From Oryzias latipes (taxonomy: Eukaryota; Chordata; Actinopteri; Beloniformes; Adrianichthyidae), in contig NC_019872.2 of the NCBI RefSeq assembly GCF_002234675.1, positions 7,766,950 through 7,830,949 of the forward strand: a DNA stretch of 64,000 nucleotides, read 5' to 3'. Below, piece after piece: positions 1 through 29,600 of this stretch (positions are counted from its first letter, which is position 1; every line of letters starts with the position of its first letter). Under the pieces are notes generated by a model, which searched no databases, was not told where the DNA came from, and was given only the letters and a program-made list of their open reading frames with translations. Made by a program: the position numbers and the translations under genes.

Positions 1-1479
1 ACAATCATTTGTCCAAGGTGAGCAGAAAAACAGGTACAATCAGGTGGACACATGTCGACACACACAAGTAACAAAGTGGCATTTGTTACAGTTAGATTAA
101 AAAAACATGTCAACAAAGGGGTCTATAGTGTCTGGAGCTGAACTTTAGTATCTGCTGGACTCAGCGCACTTGCATGTGAGTGATGTAGGTTTGACTTGTC
201 TCGTGGCTGACAAAGGGAGTAAAGACCTTCATTTACCGCACAAGCCTACACAGTAACTATGTCTGGGAACAGATGGGGAAGAGCAGGCAGGGATGGAAAA
301 CATTTGACCCTGGCAGCATTCAGGAGAGATGGTGAGTTATAAGTAGGCCCTCAGAGAAAGTTGGCATCTAATGTATTTAAATGCTACTGTATTATATATA
401 ATTATGAGTGTGTCATAGTCCCACAGACTTGGTTTGCTGAGACAGAATGTACTCCTCTACAGAATGCATTCATTTTCCCAAATTGCAAGCAGATCTTTGT
501 TTTGTTTTTTTCTTCCATGGTACTGGACTTATTTCTTTGTGAAGGTTTGAACTTTGAGAGTTAAAACTAAGAGAAAGTGTGTAAATGTTCTTGTCTCTCT
601 AAGTGTGTTGTTAGCGTAGACTGTAAAAGCAATGGACAGCTTAGCCCCTCCCGTCTTGTGTTCCCAAATAGGAAGTACCCTCTGGTCTCAAGAAGCCAAA
701 GCCCCGTAGACTTCTATTGAGAAATAGACAGTTATTACTCAGTCATTTATTTGTCAGAATAACTATTCTTGTTCTGATACCTTTTTCTTAATATCTTCTT
801 TCTAATCCTAATTTTTTTAAAAGATATTTTTCTTTATCCCACGTTATTCAAGTTACTAACTGATTAATTAGATGCCTCAGTAAAAGCATGTGGGTCTAAC
901 GTTGAATGTCTGAGGCATTTGATGGACAGATTTTGGGCAGCCAATGGCTGCAGACTGTGAAGGCCCTTTTCTTGTTATTTTGCAATTCTTAAGCGTCGTT
1001 GATTCTATTAAATCATAATTATGCGAATAATCAACTCACGTCATACAAAGTCATACAAAAACACGGAGGTGAAAAACACTTTGATTTACAGCAGATACAT
1101 TTACATTCCTGTCTGAGTAAAACTCATTACAATGCATGGAAGACACAGAGGATCTTTAGAGATTGGATTTATTCATTTTATAAGTTCTACAAAAGCATCA
1201 GAAATCACGTCTCCATGTCTGGTTCATGAGATCATTCAGTCTCCCGCTGCAAACACATCTTTCTGCAGGTACTTCCGTGTCTGTAACCCACATTAGTTCA
1301 AGAGGGGAAAAATAAATACAAGAATTAAACTACAGGATCTTTTTATAATTGTTTTAATGAAAATGAGAAAAATATGAGATTTCGGTGCAGCCGGCCAGCG
1401 GCCTGGGTACTAGCGTAGCAAGCAAACGTGCTCCGCCGCTGGGCATAGCGAGCTGCAACACTGGGATTCAGTGGAGCGA

Positions 1480-1560
1480 CCACAGGCTGGCAACCTGTCC
1501 AGGCTGTACCCCTCCTTCGCCCAACTCTAGCCGGGATGAGCTCCAGCAACTCTGAGGCGC
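1480..1560 (+). repeat. SINE 3'-region fragment
   Basis: GGCAACCTGTCCAGG and GCCGGGATGAGCTCCAGCA match the corresponding part of the complete SINEs at 23.1 kb and 55.8 kb, with substitutions. The tRNA-like head is missing or too diverged. Confidence 0.6.
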
Positions 1561-2161
1561 CAGCGGGTTAAGACAATGGATGCAGAGTTATTGGTCACGT
1601 GACTCATTTAAGTTGAAGAAAAAAAAACGTTTTTCCAATGCAGTTTTGCGAAATATGTCCATTTCAATATGCCTCAAAAATCCCCTTCTCCAAGCAATAT
1701 TTTTTTTTGCGCTAAATGCTGTTTTTTTCTAAATCCACGTTTCCATTAGGCAAATTTATTATGACAAATCCAATTTGCGCAATTTCATAGTCAATACAAA
1801 TGCAGCGTTCGAGAGGGCAAGGTGTGCAAAGAGGTGGGGATTACAATAAGATCACTCCTGTTTGGCGACAGTAGTTGCCATAGATACGATGACTCAAAGC
1901 GACTCGGACCAATCACTGTCCACTGGTTTAGGCGTGGCAGCGCCCGTCTCAGGAAGCAATGGTGAGGGATTTGGCCTCATTTCGCGAAAGCCGGAGGCAA
2001 GACATTTTCTTTGAGTGACAGCACACCTCGGCTCGTCCATGTTTTTACAGTCTATGGTTGTTAGAAGTTTTACAGCCTTAGAACATCTATTATTTTTTTA
2101 TACGTCATTTTTAGAACGTAACTCCCACGACAAACGAGAGGACACCAACTTTCACACCTTC

Positions 2162-2192
2162 CTTTGGTTTGGTTTGGTTTGGTTTGGTTTGG
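2162..2192. repeat. (TTTGG)n pentanucleotide microsatellite
   Basis: About six perfect TTTGG units just upstream of AGGAAG-poor AT-rich DNA; no gene nearby. Confidence 0.9.
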
Positions 2193-2641
2193 TTGTGATA
2201 CACGGTGCTTTCAGAAGTAAACCAAAGACCAAGCAGGCAATGATTAAATGATTATGCACTTAAGAGCAATACCGTCTGGCCAAGACGGGGGAAAAAGCAG
2301 GAAAGAATAAAAACCTGCCAATCCCACTCATCCTCTCACTATAGTGAATAAGTAACCAATACTTCCACTCTGTTAGGCATTCTACTAGATATTTCACAAC
2401 TTTTTCAGAAGGTCTACTTCTTCCGTTTTGTGCTGTGAGCTGTTTATTTCCAAACTCCTTTTGCTCCACTTCTGCTTTGTTTGACCCTAAAGTGAACCGA
2501 GACCTTTACTATAAAGTGGACAGGAGAGTTTGGTCCACTAATTCTCCTAACCAGCTTGTGCGGTGAGAATAGACCTTGAGTTACCTCATTTCTGAATCAC
2601 ACCATCAACTCCACAGTGTGACAGGAAAAGCCTCCCACCGT

Positions 2642-4109
<1,468 letters not shown>

Positions 4110-4117
4110 CCCACCGT

Positions 4118-7100
4118 TAATCCAGTTTCTCTTTTTTGACAGTTAAGAGTCAGAATCCTTTAATAATGTACTCTGAGAAATCTGTTTTTCCTGGCAATCT
4201 ACTTCAGAAACCGGGTTTCTAATCTTCTGGGATTATTAGAGAAACTAGTTTTCCTGTTTACACGACTAACATGAAACCAGACAGCTAAATGTAACTTGTT
4301 ACTTCAGTACATGTAAATCCACCTCAGAAAGCAGAGTTGCTTTTAATTCAGAATTCAAAGCCTAAAATGTGTAACTACATGCTAAAACATGTCTGATCTA
4401 AATTTATGTTTTAACTTTTCCTAAAAGAATAGAGCCACATGACTTCTGTTTTCTTGGAAACAATGAAAAATGTTAATATGTGCCAATGTGAGCACTGAGC
4501 TGCCAAAACAGAAAGAACGCTCAGTTTTTGGCAGTGCAATTGGATCTTCTATTCCAAACCTTTAGGGCAGAGCTTTCAGATTTAGATCAGCATCTTTTCC
4601 AACCAGCCCCACCCTGAGAGCGCCAACAGCCAGCCGTGTTTTCCAAAGAAACAAACATGCAAGGGTTTCAAACGCGGTCGAGAGTTCAGCTAAATCTTTG
4701 TGCAGATTCAAAAAATGTTTGCTTTGGCTTTAGAGGACGTTCCACACAGCGAGGCAAAGCTGAGACAGCAGATTCGAATCAAAGTCAAAGAACCTGAGCT
4801 GCTCTGCTGCAACAGGGCAGATGTGATTGCTTTAGAAGGATGGATTCTGTACTGGACACGTTTTAGTTTTATCTTGTGTTTCATTCATCTGTTCATGCAC
4901 TTATTCAGCTGTTTTTCCAGCAAAAAGCTGACAAAGGAATTTCAGGAAGGATGTTTTCCAATTTTCAAACTGCAATCAGGGGTTTTGCTGAAAGAACTAA
5001 TGAGGGTTTGCAAGCTGTTAAAATAGATTCTTTTTTATTCATTTCTTTTTCTTAAGTGGGGTTTTTGTTAAGTCCTAATGACTCCTTAATACCCGCTGCA
5101 GGCTTTTCTCTTTAAAGACCCACTCTGATCATCTTTTGATCTATTTTAAATGTCTTCATAGTAGTCTTTTAATTATTTTTATAAAATATTTAGCGAAAGC
5201 AAAAAAAACAAGACAGTTTCTGCAGTAGTTCATTAGAAATTTGCTTCTGAGTTGTTGGTGGGACTGTTGAAATGAAGCAACCCCGGCCCCCCTTCCCCTT
5301 TCCGTAGCTGAGAGCTCGTAGCAGGGAGCTTTTGGCCCGCCCTGCGTATTGTCTACGTCACAAATAAACTTTTTTTCAAACACTATTTTCCATCTGCTCC
5401 TGATTCACAACGATTTGAGGAAAGAAATACTCAGAAGTGCTATTTTAAGCTTAATTTTCTTTATCAATCTCCTCCATCCTCAGAAAATTGAAGAACATGG
5501 TAAAAACATGATTCAAAGAGGTTCATTGTGTCTATAAAATTAAATACGCAATGGTAAAAACAACCAAAACTCAATTTTCATCAGAGTGGGGGAAGATTTT
5601 TTATTTCTTAGACAAGCCTAAATCTAAAAAAAAAGTTTGATATTGAAGAAAATGCTTTATTAAATATGCATTATTTCTAATAACTATCACTTATGGATAG
5701 TGGATTGGATCAGTCTAAACTAATTGAATTCCCCAAAACATTTTGCAAAACAAACTTTTATAGTCGACATTTTTAGACTTTTCTTATTCCCATATGGCAA
5801 CTCTGTTAGTTCTTCCATCAATATTAAACCTAGAAATCTTAAAACCTGTTTCCGATCAACAGTTTTCTATTTCCAGAGTTTTTTCATCACTTTCACAATC
5901 TCAAAAAAATCTGAGCTACTTTTATTTAAACCCTTTAAATGAGTCTGACAGCTACCGTTTTTTTTTTCTTCCATCTGTTTATCAAGAAATGATGTATTTC
6001 AACACATCCCAAGAGGTATAAATACTGTAGCTGCAGGATAAAAGCCAAAGCTTTCCCCCATAAACTTTTCACGTTGCCAGAAAAGTTGCGCCTTAAGTCC
6101 GCTAAAACCTCCATCAGAAGCTGCCAGAGTGTCTGCCAGTGTCTGCGCTCTGTTCTGGTCAAATAACAGGCAGTTTCTTTCAGCCAAGCTGCTTAAAAGT
6201 TTGAGACTTTCTATATTTTATTGCACTGAGATCATGGTGATTGCTTTAACAAATCCACTTCAACTTATAGCTGCAGGCAGCATCACTGAAGTGCCAGACT
6301 TTGCGGCTGAGTATAATAGTTACCTTGAAGTTTTCCCTTAAATGTTTTATCATGTAAGAATTACTGTGGTAAGTCAGATCTTTTTTAATGAGTTTTGGAG
6401 AAGACGTGTAGTTTTTAGGAAATGGAAAAAACACACACAAATAAAGCAGGAAATAAAACATAGGAAGATAAAGAGAAATAATAGAACAGGGATTTCAAAC
6501 AACCCCCCGTAAAGCATTTCTTTACCTTGTTAGTTAAATCAGAACATGGGGAAAAAAAACAAGAAACTCTCTAACTGGAACCAGATTTGAGCAGCAGCTC
6601 AAGCTTTCACAAGTCAGTATGTATGCCGCCCACACACCAGAAAGCCTCATGCTTTAGTGTCCTTTCCAGATTTAAAAATGAAGTACATGAACTCAAAACC
6701 TGCAAAACGAGACTAAAATTAGGCAACTGCATTTTTTTTACTGCTGCATTTAGTTGTACCACCTAAAAAAAGTCATTTTCTTCTAAAACTTTTCTTCTAA
6801 ATCTTTCTCAAAATGTAAAGGATAATAATTTTTTTTTACTTTGTTAACTTTTTTAAAAACAAGTTGCCAGGTCTGAATAATAAAGCTTTCACGGATAATT
6901 TTCAAGAAATCTGCTTACCGCAGTCAGAGTGATGTCTGCACAGCTGAACCTGTGGCGCTGTGGAGCCAGAAGCTTCACCCACACAACTTTAAAGTACAAC
7001 CATCTGAAGAGCTCAACCAAGCCAGACAGACGGGCCCTCATTCTGGGACAGTCAGGTTTTCCTTCAAAATAAGAGACGTCCTCCAGAGTGTAGAGAGATT

Positions 7101-8495
7101 TCAAATTAAAGCAAAGAGGCTTAAACGTATCAGTCTTACACTGCCTTTATGCTGGTATAAATTGAGTCTGCGTTTCCAGTTCTTTATGCCCTTTTTCATT
7201 TATTTTTTTAATCTAATCCAACACAGCAATGTATCCCGAAACTACAGAAATTTAGTTTGAGAAATATATATGAAAAATGTAATGGTAAACCCTCCATTCC
7301 CCCCACTAAAATTTAAAAAGACATTAGTGGCATAAGTATAAAGATTTACTTAATCCTATCACAAAAAGTTGAAATTAATTAAAAATGAATTGTGTAGAAC
7401 TTCAGGGTGCACTAGCTCCCTCTACTGGTAGAACACTTTATGGCAAGAAATAAAGATTTTTTTTTTAGTCCCACCAAAAAGCATCACGTGTATTTTGTTA
7501 TAAATATTTTTTATAACTTTATTTATTTTTAAGTAGACAATTCTTTGCCACTGCTGATCTTGCATGCCCTACAATTTTCTGACTTTTCTCGTCTGACAGG
7601 CTGTAGCGTTTGAGTGTGTCATTTGGGAAGTTTTGTTATTTTTCCATACTTGCACATCTGGTTGTGCAGCATAACTACTCTAAACTATGCTCATCTGATC
7701 CAAACACTTTAAAGTTTACTCTTCTCAAAATAGCCATCCTCTATTTGCTCTGCTTTAAATAGAAGTTTCCAGGTTTGTGTGTGTCTGTTTCTAAAAATGA
7801 AAATAGTTTCCTGCATGAAACTGCATAGCTAAATGGGATCGTACTGTTTGGTATGTTGAGTTTGAGTTTTTCTGTGTCAACTGATGTAAAACTAAACTGA
7901 ATATTATGTTTGGGCTACTTCATGTAGGATTTCTCACACTTTTCCCAGCTCTGACAGACCTCAAGTAATGTTAGATTATTTCATGCATTAGGAACATAGA
8001 ACCACAGACATGAGTGGTTGGTAACCTCCTACCGTCCCTTATTGGTATGTGGAAAATGACGTAGCCAGGGCTTGTGAACAGGAGTTTACTTCACCCACGT
8101 CAACAATGCTTGTAGCTCTTTTTGGGTTCACACATCTCTGAAACTGAAAGCAGAATATGCACAGATTGACCTCAGGCTAAAAGTTAGACTGATTGCTTAG
8201 AGAAGTCTGTCGTCCTGTTGGCTGGTGAGTTCTGACTGAATTAAATCACCCAGCAAGAAAGTTTGGAAAGCAAGTTACTGAAAATGGAAAGATTTGAGCA
8301 GGAGAACAGGAATTCTGTGACGAAGGAGTCAAAGAGCACAAATACAGATTTAAACAGCAACAGAGCAGGTCTGAGTGTGACAGGTCACTGGATTACTAAT
8401 CCTTCTATGCTCTATTGTCGTCTGACAATTCTTTAATTCTAAAGAGTTTGTCTTCTGTCCTTGTGTGGTCTCTGCTTCTGCTTTGGTATTTGTGG
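4118..8495. other. Gene-free interval with one MITE
   Basis: Apart from MITE copy 1 nothing is recognised. There are poly-A/T runs and short frames without conserved motifs. It may be intergenic, or intron of a gene beyond the left edge. Confidence 0.5.
5112..5594 (+). mobile_element. MITE, copy 1 of the AAAGACCCACTCTGAT family
   Basis: Begins TAAAGACCCACTCTGATC and ends TTTTCATCAGAGTGGGG, giving inverted termini. The interior shares the segments TCTGCAGTAG..., CTGAGTTGTTGGTGGG and TCTGCTCCTGATTCACAACG with the other copies. Confidence 0.8.
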
Positions 8496-8679
8496 AACCC
8501 TTGTGCTATCCAAGGCACGTTAAGCTGGGGGTGGGGTCATCTTTATTTTCTTCAATGATTTGTGATCTTCACTGGTGTCCATGATTACATAAAATCTTTC
8601 CACCTTTATCCACCTTTGTCATGGTAGGGAGAACACGTCAAAGTAAGGGTGGGGTCATCTAAGATAACACAAGGGTCAA
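8496..8679 (-). mobile_element. Short MITE with CCCTTGTGCTATCC termini, copy A
   Basis: Ends AACCCTTGTGCTATCC and ATAACACAAGGGTC are inverted. The interior is the reverse complement of the copy at 12.7 kb (GTGATCTTCACTGGTGTCCA). Confidence 0.72.
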
Positions 8680-8793
8680 TATAAGATTGAGTAAAATCTG
8701 ATTATAGAGCCTCACTAACCTAGAATTCTATCTCACACACATCATAATTGTTTATATAATATGGAAAAGTCAAACTAAAATTTTGAACGGTAG

Positions 8794-10473
8794 TTTATTT
8801 CCTTTTATCACATTTTCCAAAGGGTTAAAACTGACGGCACAACTTCAGTAACACACTTGAAAAACCACAAGAGACTTGATTTCTGTCCAAATTATAAACC
8901 TGGAACTACGACGGTGAACAGCTCACAAAAAAATGGCAGAAACATTAAACAGTTGATCAAAACATTTTCACATCTTTTTCTGTGTGTGTGTGTGTAATCA
9001 TTTTTTTTCTGTTTGTATAAGTGTGTTTATGTTCTTAAGTACACTTCAACTTCGAACTGGACGTCAGAACACAGAGATGTGCATCGCTGGACCAGTTTGT
9101 TTAAAAATGGACAGAAAAGATTTCCTGCTGAAGCAATTTGTGGAAACATTTCCATTTGAACAACAAATATGACCAACTATTTTCAAAAAAAACAATATGA
9201 ACAACCTAAAAGTGTAGTGTTACACTTCAGGCAAATACAGAAAGAAATGATGTTGTTGTTAATAAAGGAGACATTACATAAAAACTTAACAGTCAGAGCT
9301 GATAAAATGAAGTGTAAAAGTGCACAAACCATCAGGTAAAAAGTCTGAAACGTCCTCCTCTGTCCTGGTACCTTTCACAAATCCATTCTTCACTTATTTA
9401 CATATACTGCATCTTTTCTTCAAAAATACAAAACTGAAAATAATAAGTAGTAGTGTTCAGAAAATGCTTATTATCCATTAGTTTTTGTATTTTCTTTTGG
9501 GTGTCTTTCAGTGGATTTATCTAGAATTTTTTTTTACATTTTTAATCAGAAAAATCAATGAACTGCTTGTTAAACCACAGGAGGGTAAATGATTGTCCAT
9601 TCAGACTGAAAATATGCGGTTTCAATGAAAAGGAATAACCCAACTCCCTTTACTACAACCAAGCAGAGGAAAACAGGACAGATGTTCACTTCTTTAACAC
9701 TAAACAGAGTTCCTCAGTAGGCACTTGGATTCCAGACAGTTCAGCAAACACTCCGCTATTTTAGATGACCCAACATCACAAAGACAGAGAAAAAGTCACC
9801 TTTTTGTTCGTTTGGTTGTTGTTTTTAAAGAAAGTTGAACCAAACTATGGTAAAAACAAACTTTAGCCCTATAAACTCCATTTAAATCAGGCCAGGTCGA
9901 CCTCTCACATCCGATAAAACAAAACCCCCACATTCACAGGGAAGCTCTGGTCTACAGGACAAAGTCCAAGCGTCTGCTACAGTTTCAGAAGGAAACAAAC
10001 AGCTGTCTCCTCCATAACATTCATTCGGTGAAAGTACCACGAAAGAAAAGTTGTAGTACCTTTGTTCACCACAACAAATAAATAACTTAATCAATCGTTA
10101 AAAATAAATAATTTCAGTGTTAACATGAGCTGCAGCCGTGTGGATGAGGCGCTCAGACCTGTCGGGACGCTGAAGTGCATGCTACTTCCACCGCTGAAGA
10201 CACGCCCCTCATCCACCCAACCCCACCTCTGATGATCCCAAACTGAGTTTCCTCCATTATAGCTAGAGACGTGCTAAGTTTAGGCCCCACAGCTTCAGCA
10301 GACACTTGTGACAGATCCCTCAATGCCCGACACCAGTGCTGAGACTTAAAGTGACAAATAAAAATGGTCCCATAAAGAACAGACTTAAAATTATGAAATA
10401 GAAACCTTGATCAAAACCTTTTTCCATCAGAGTTGATCGTTTGGGATTTCTGAAGCGGCGGACACAACCCTTC
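8794..10473 (-). other. Probable 3' UTR of slc9a6
   Basis: Sequence after the slc9a6 stop codon (TAG at 10476-10474 on the minus strand). No coding exon or transposon is recognisable here. The first canonical AATAAA on the minus strand that I find is at 8799-8794, which would give a UTR of about 1.7 kb. This end is an inference. Confidence 0.4.
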
Positions 10474-24703
<14,230 letters not shown>

Positions 24704-24849
24704 CGTGGCCTTGTGTGAGAAAATAACAACTGTCGTTTGCTGGTTTAGCTTAGAATTTACCCCTTCGAATGCTAATGACAGCTCTCCTCGTGACCGCAAC
24801 AAAAACACAAAGACTTCCTGTTTTCAAAATAAAAGCGGTCAAAGTTGGT

Positions 24850-26480
24850 TAAGAAACAACGACGACCCTCAGCGGCACAGCCCGGAAATTCTTTGCCTTA
24901 TTTTTGTTTTATTTGAAAGTTTCTTTGTTAATCAAATGCAAAAATGTATCGCCTATCAATAAAAAATGACATAACCCAAAAATACTAATATCTAAGACAA
25001 GACATGGTTATTTATATATTTATGTAGCTGACTTCCTCTCTGGTTTTGCCTTAAGGTTTATTATTTTTTATGTGTTACACTTCTGCTTGGAAGATAATTG
25101 AAGTTAAAAAAGAACAAGAGCAGAAATTTAAAAAGGCTAATTTTACTTCAATTTTAAATGAGAAGAATATATCTTTTACTGCAATGATTTTCAATTATGT
25201 GTTACACACTGATACATCTTGGGGTTCTCAGAGATATTGCAGAAAGTGGCTGCTGTCCAGATAAAAACGTTTGGCATGCTTAATTTTATTTGGTTTATTA
25301 CCTTAAAAAGTCAGTGTGTGTTTTGCTTTTTCTTGCGATTCGTATAGTATTGCTAAAAAAGCACGATTGCTATAGCCAGACAAATGGCTTTTACACCGGA
25401 TTTCTGTCATACTTGACTCCAGTGAAAGTTCAGCAAAGGTAACAAGCAAAAGATTGAAATTAAAAGGAAGACCAGGACGTTCGGGCATTTACTTTATGTT
25501 TTTAATTAATTTATATTATATTTATTTAAAGTACATCAAAAACCATCCTGATTATTTTTCTATCCTGATTTTCTGTTTTCTTCTGTTTTCTTTACATTTC
25601 AGAGCCCGGCACAAATATATATATTTTTTCCAAACCTAAAGAATACAGTACATAATAATTGATTATAATAATATAATAACTGATTTTTCCGCTTTTGAGC
25701 ACAAAGTCAAAATAACAAAAAACTCCTCTTTACCTTTAGTTTTTTTCTGTAAAAAGAGGAAAGAGGAAAATGATCAGTTCAATCCCCTTTTTTCTTTTTT
25801 TCTTTCTTTTTTTGGCGTCAATGTTCACATAAAAAAACTCAGAAGCGCGCACACAGAAATAATTGTTCTTAAAAAAAAGAATTTGAGATAAGTGGACGTC
25901 AAGCTGCAGTCTGCAAGTGCAAGTATTTGTCACCAAGCCGGGAAAATGTACTTAAAGTTTAATACGCACCACACACACACACAAAGATAATCAAAATGTT
26001 GCACACAAAGAGCAAGAAAAGCCCACTTTAGCTGTCCCTGGGTGTTTTTAGTTTTGAAACAGTTTCAGAAAGGAAGTCAACCCCCACGCTCTCACACAGC
26101 CACACACTTTTGACATTATATTAGGGGAAAGTATTTGACGGGGAAAAAAGGTCAGATAAAACAGGTGTCACACAGTTCTGACCTGATGAAAATTCTTTGA
26201 ATTGTATCATGAATCTACTGCAAAAATAATAGTCGCATGGTCTATATTTTCAAAATATCACAGAAAAAGTAAAAAGTGAGCTATTATCTTGTCTAATATT
26301 GTGACTTGACCATCTAAATTGTTGATTACTTATGAGAAAACATTTTTTGTAATTTCTGTGGCCAAAGAGTTGTCGCATTTTTTCACATTATCAAATTTGT
26401 TAACAGAATACCTTGAAATGAAAACAAAATCTAATATTCTATAAGTCAAGAATCCATTTAATTTATTTTGAACCTTTGCA
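24850..26480. other. Intergenic interval between divergent slc9a6 and il2rg
   Basis: The left end should hold the slc9a6 promoter, just upstream of the coding start. The right end should hold the il2rg promoter. The sequence is AT-rich without a CpG-dense block and without an obvious TATA box for slc9a6. Confidence 0.45.
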
Positions 26481-26585
26481 TTTTTCTTGATAGTAACATC
26501 TACTGATGTTCATTCTTTGTCATCCGTCTGTTTTCAAAGTGTCAGGCTGGTCTACACAAGCTTGTTTCCTCTATATCAGTTGACA

Positions 26586-26595
26586 GGAAATGAAA
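26586..26595 (+). promoter_or_regulatory. ETS-IRF composite element-like motif upstream of il2rg
   Basis: GGAAATGAAA fits the composite GGAANNGAAA bound by ETS factors with IRF4/IRF8. It ends 89 bp before the il2rg start codon. Its occupancy and the transcription start are unknown; this is a motif match only. Confidence 0.35.
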
Positions 26596-26684
26596 CCAAT
26601 GATGGTAAAGTTGATTATACACAGCAGGAACTGAGAGATGATCATGTGTCAGTTCTAGAAGCTGCCTGCTTTCTGTCTGCCACG

Positions 26685-29600
26685 ATGCTGGCACTATTAT
26701 TAATGCTTTTCTCTTTAAATGGGTGTTTGTTGGCCAAAGAAGCTCCCGGTAAGAACTGTTTTATTGTTGTTATTGTTTTAATATTAATTTTTGGGGGATT
26801 TTAATCACCGTTTTGCTTGTTGTTGTCAGTTTAAGTGAACCTGGAGGCTTTTGAGAGATGGCCAAAACATTTAGATAATGGGCTCATTTGATTTCAAAAG
26901 AGTTTTTACAAATGTTTCTTAATAATTAGTCAACAATCAGTCAAAATTGCGAAGAAGGGTGTAAGGGCATGGATGCCCAGTTCAGTTTACTCTGTTTATT
27001 TTAGTTTAGCAATTAGCTATTGAATTCTATGAATTTATGTTCTTTGTGATTCATGTTTATTATACAATTACCGGCATAAAGCCGATTGAGATGACTGTTG
27101 TTGTGAATATTGGGCAATATAAAAGAAAAAGAATTGAATTTAATTGAATAACTGTGCTCTACAATCACGTAACTCATTTTTAATGCTAATGAATTGTTTA
27201 AAAATTAATTTGATGGGGAATGAGAGCTCAAAAATAGAAATATAATCAATGCTCATTTGTTAACTTCAGTTTATTTCTAAAACTTACGTTCCATCTCTTC
27301 CAGATTTTTTAGTAAATTTCCATTTGACGTCATTTCCCTTTCTGGCGCTACATGGTTGTGTGTGTGTGTGTGTTTGATTAATCATTGCCGTAAGAAAAAA
27401 AACAAAAAAAAACAGCAGTCACCTCTAAATTACTTTTGAATACTGTTATACTTTTTGGTTTCATTTCATTTCTCAAATCAACCGATTGGATGACGCTTCT
27501 GACAATGAAAGGCCTTAAATAACAGAAGTTAAATGTGAGTGGTCTAAATGATCAAAAAGAAGAGGCTGACAGCTTCTCTAAAAGCTGAATGCAAACCACT
27601 GGAAACCTGCAACCGTTTCAGCAAGTTTCCTGTCTTTCCCTTTGCCTTGCCGCTTTTCTGTATATACCTGTATTAAAAGTTGACGCTTGCTTTGACAAGC
27701 TTAAAAACGTTATTTTTTATTTAGAAAAGCTGTCACTTTACAAAAAGAAAAAAAGCTTTTAGCGTAGGTTTTCTCTTACTGGAAGCAGACTGAACTAACT
27801 TTGAGACACCATTTTGAGAGTCTATCTCTTAGCGTTTACAGGTCAAAGGTGGGTGGCATTTGCTTTTTCACTGACTAGCATTGTATACGTCATCATGGGG
27901 CCACACATTTAAACCAGCTTACTCATGAGCTTTGGTGTCTTTAGGAGGTTTTTACTGTGCTGCATAAGATGTCAGGAGGTCAAAATGAGCACAGATGTTC
28001 AACGACTTCTCATGATTACTACTATGTGCAGTTGAACCAAAGCTAAATAAAAATAACATTTCAAAAGAAGCTTGGTAAGTTTGCATTTCTTCCTACTTTG
28101 GCTAAAGATTCTATAAAAATTCTGCAAACAAGATTAAAATCAGTTCTACAACCAGGTTGTTAAACTTGACACAAAGCATTTAAACCATTTAACAATTTCA
28201 TATAAAGCTCACATGTGCTCTTCATTTGCTGTACGGCTAAATGGAGAACAAAGGTTTTACACATTAAATACCTAATTCAATGAAAACAGTGTTTTTTGTG
28301 TTACTTTTCTAACAATGGAGGACATATAGAAAGACAATTAAGCTTATTAAGTTGTAACTGAGTCTTAATAAGACTTATTAAGTACCGTAAATAAAACAAT
28401 TTGACTGTGTGGGGTTTGAGGGCAGGTCAAAGTTTAGACCTCATTGGGAATTACATAATGCCATGATGCCATTGGTCCTAATTTTGCCATTGGTTTTTAA
28501 TTTTAGCTGTGATATTGTTTTGCAAAATCCTACTTTTTTTTTTAGCTTATTTCATCTTTTTTGTGTGTGTTTAGGAAATGTCAGGGGTCTTTAAAGCATT
28601 TGTTGTGTCAAACTTAAACAGCAGAAGGAAACAAAGCATGTGGTCATTTTAGTTTATCACTTACAATGTAAAAAGAACAATACATTTTTGGAAAAAGCTA
28701 AGAAATTTCTCCTGCAGTGTAGGACTTCACTCATAATTTCTTTTACTGATCATGCTAAATCTGGATCACAAAATTACCTTGTCTCTTCTTGTGTTTTTGA
28801 CAGATGTGGACTGTTTGGTGGTGAATTTGAAATATGTGTCCTGTTCTTGGAAAAAGACTACAGATGGCAATTATACCTTTACCAGCTGGTTAGTAACTCT
28901 GAGTGTTAGTCTTTTTACTCTTTTCAAAAAGCTTTTAAGTCCCATTTTAGTGCTTTATTTATTTTTTACTTTTAACATTTGTTTTAGTTGTTTATGCCGT
29001 CTGTTTTAATCAGATTAATCCTTTTTTTAGGTTCATTAGGAGTTCTTTCTCACATCTATATTTGTTCAACTGAAAAGATATATTATTTGGAACTTTTTTA
29101 ACGTATTCTTTTTGATTTTGTGAAATCTTTCAAAATGCACATTTAGTAGATTCCAATTACACTAACTTCTCATGAAAACAGATTTTTTTTAAGGTCATAG
29201 GAACCACTGTAACTGTCATCAATGGTGATAACAATGACAGCAGAAGTATAATTTTATTTGTTTCGGTCAAGTCTGAGTTAAAACTGTTTTCTAAATTGAG
29301 TAAATTAATTTTGTATGAGTTCCTCTTAAAAAAAAGAAGAATGGTGGGATATTAAAACCCAAGTGACTTTTCCAGTATCCATTAAAAATCAAATTAATGA
29401 TCAATTCGCCATCACTTGAGGATATTTATGTCACTTTACGTTTTTCTCTTCCACACTTACAGGATCATCCTGATCAGTTATTAGGGTGACACTCTCTGTT
29501 ATATTTTGCATTTATAGGTTTAAAGGAGATACCGTGCTTGAATGTGCAGAGTACTTGCCAGGAAACAGCACACACACTGGCTGTAACCGACCATACAGGG

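Larger units (their letters stand above)
1..2633. other. Gene-free left edge
   Basis: AT-rich with no conserved exon that I can recognise on either strand. It holds a SINE fragment and a TTTGG microsatellite. Short open frames here lack any family resemblance. Confidence 0.5.

Noticed and set aside
26487-26684. Upstream extension of the il2rg first exon frame
   Set aside because: The added residues are not signal-like, while the ATG at 26685 opens a standard signal peptide; the upstream part is probably UTR and promoter.
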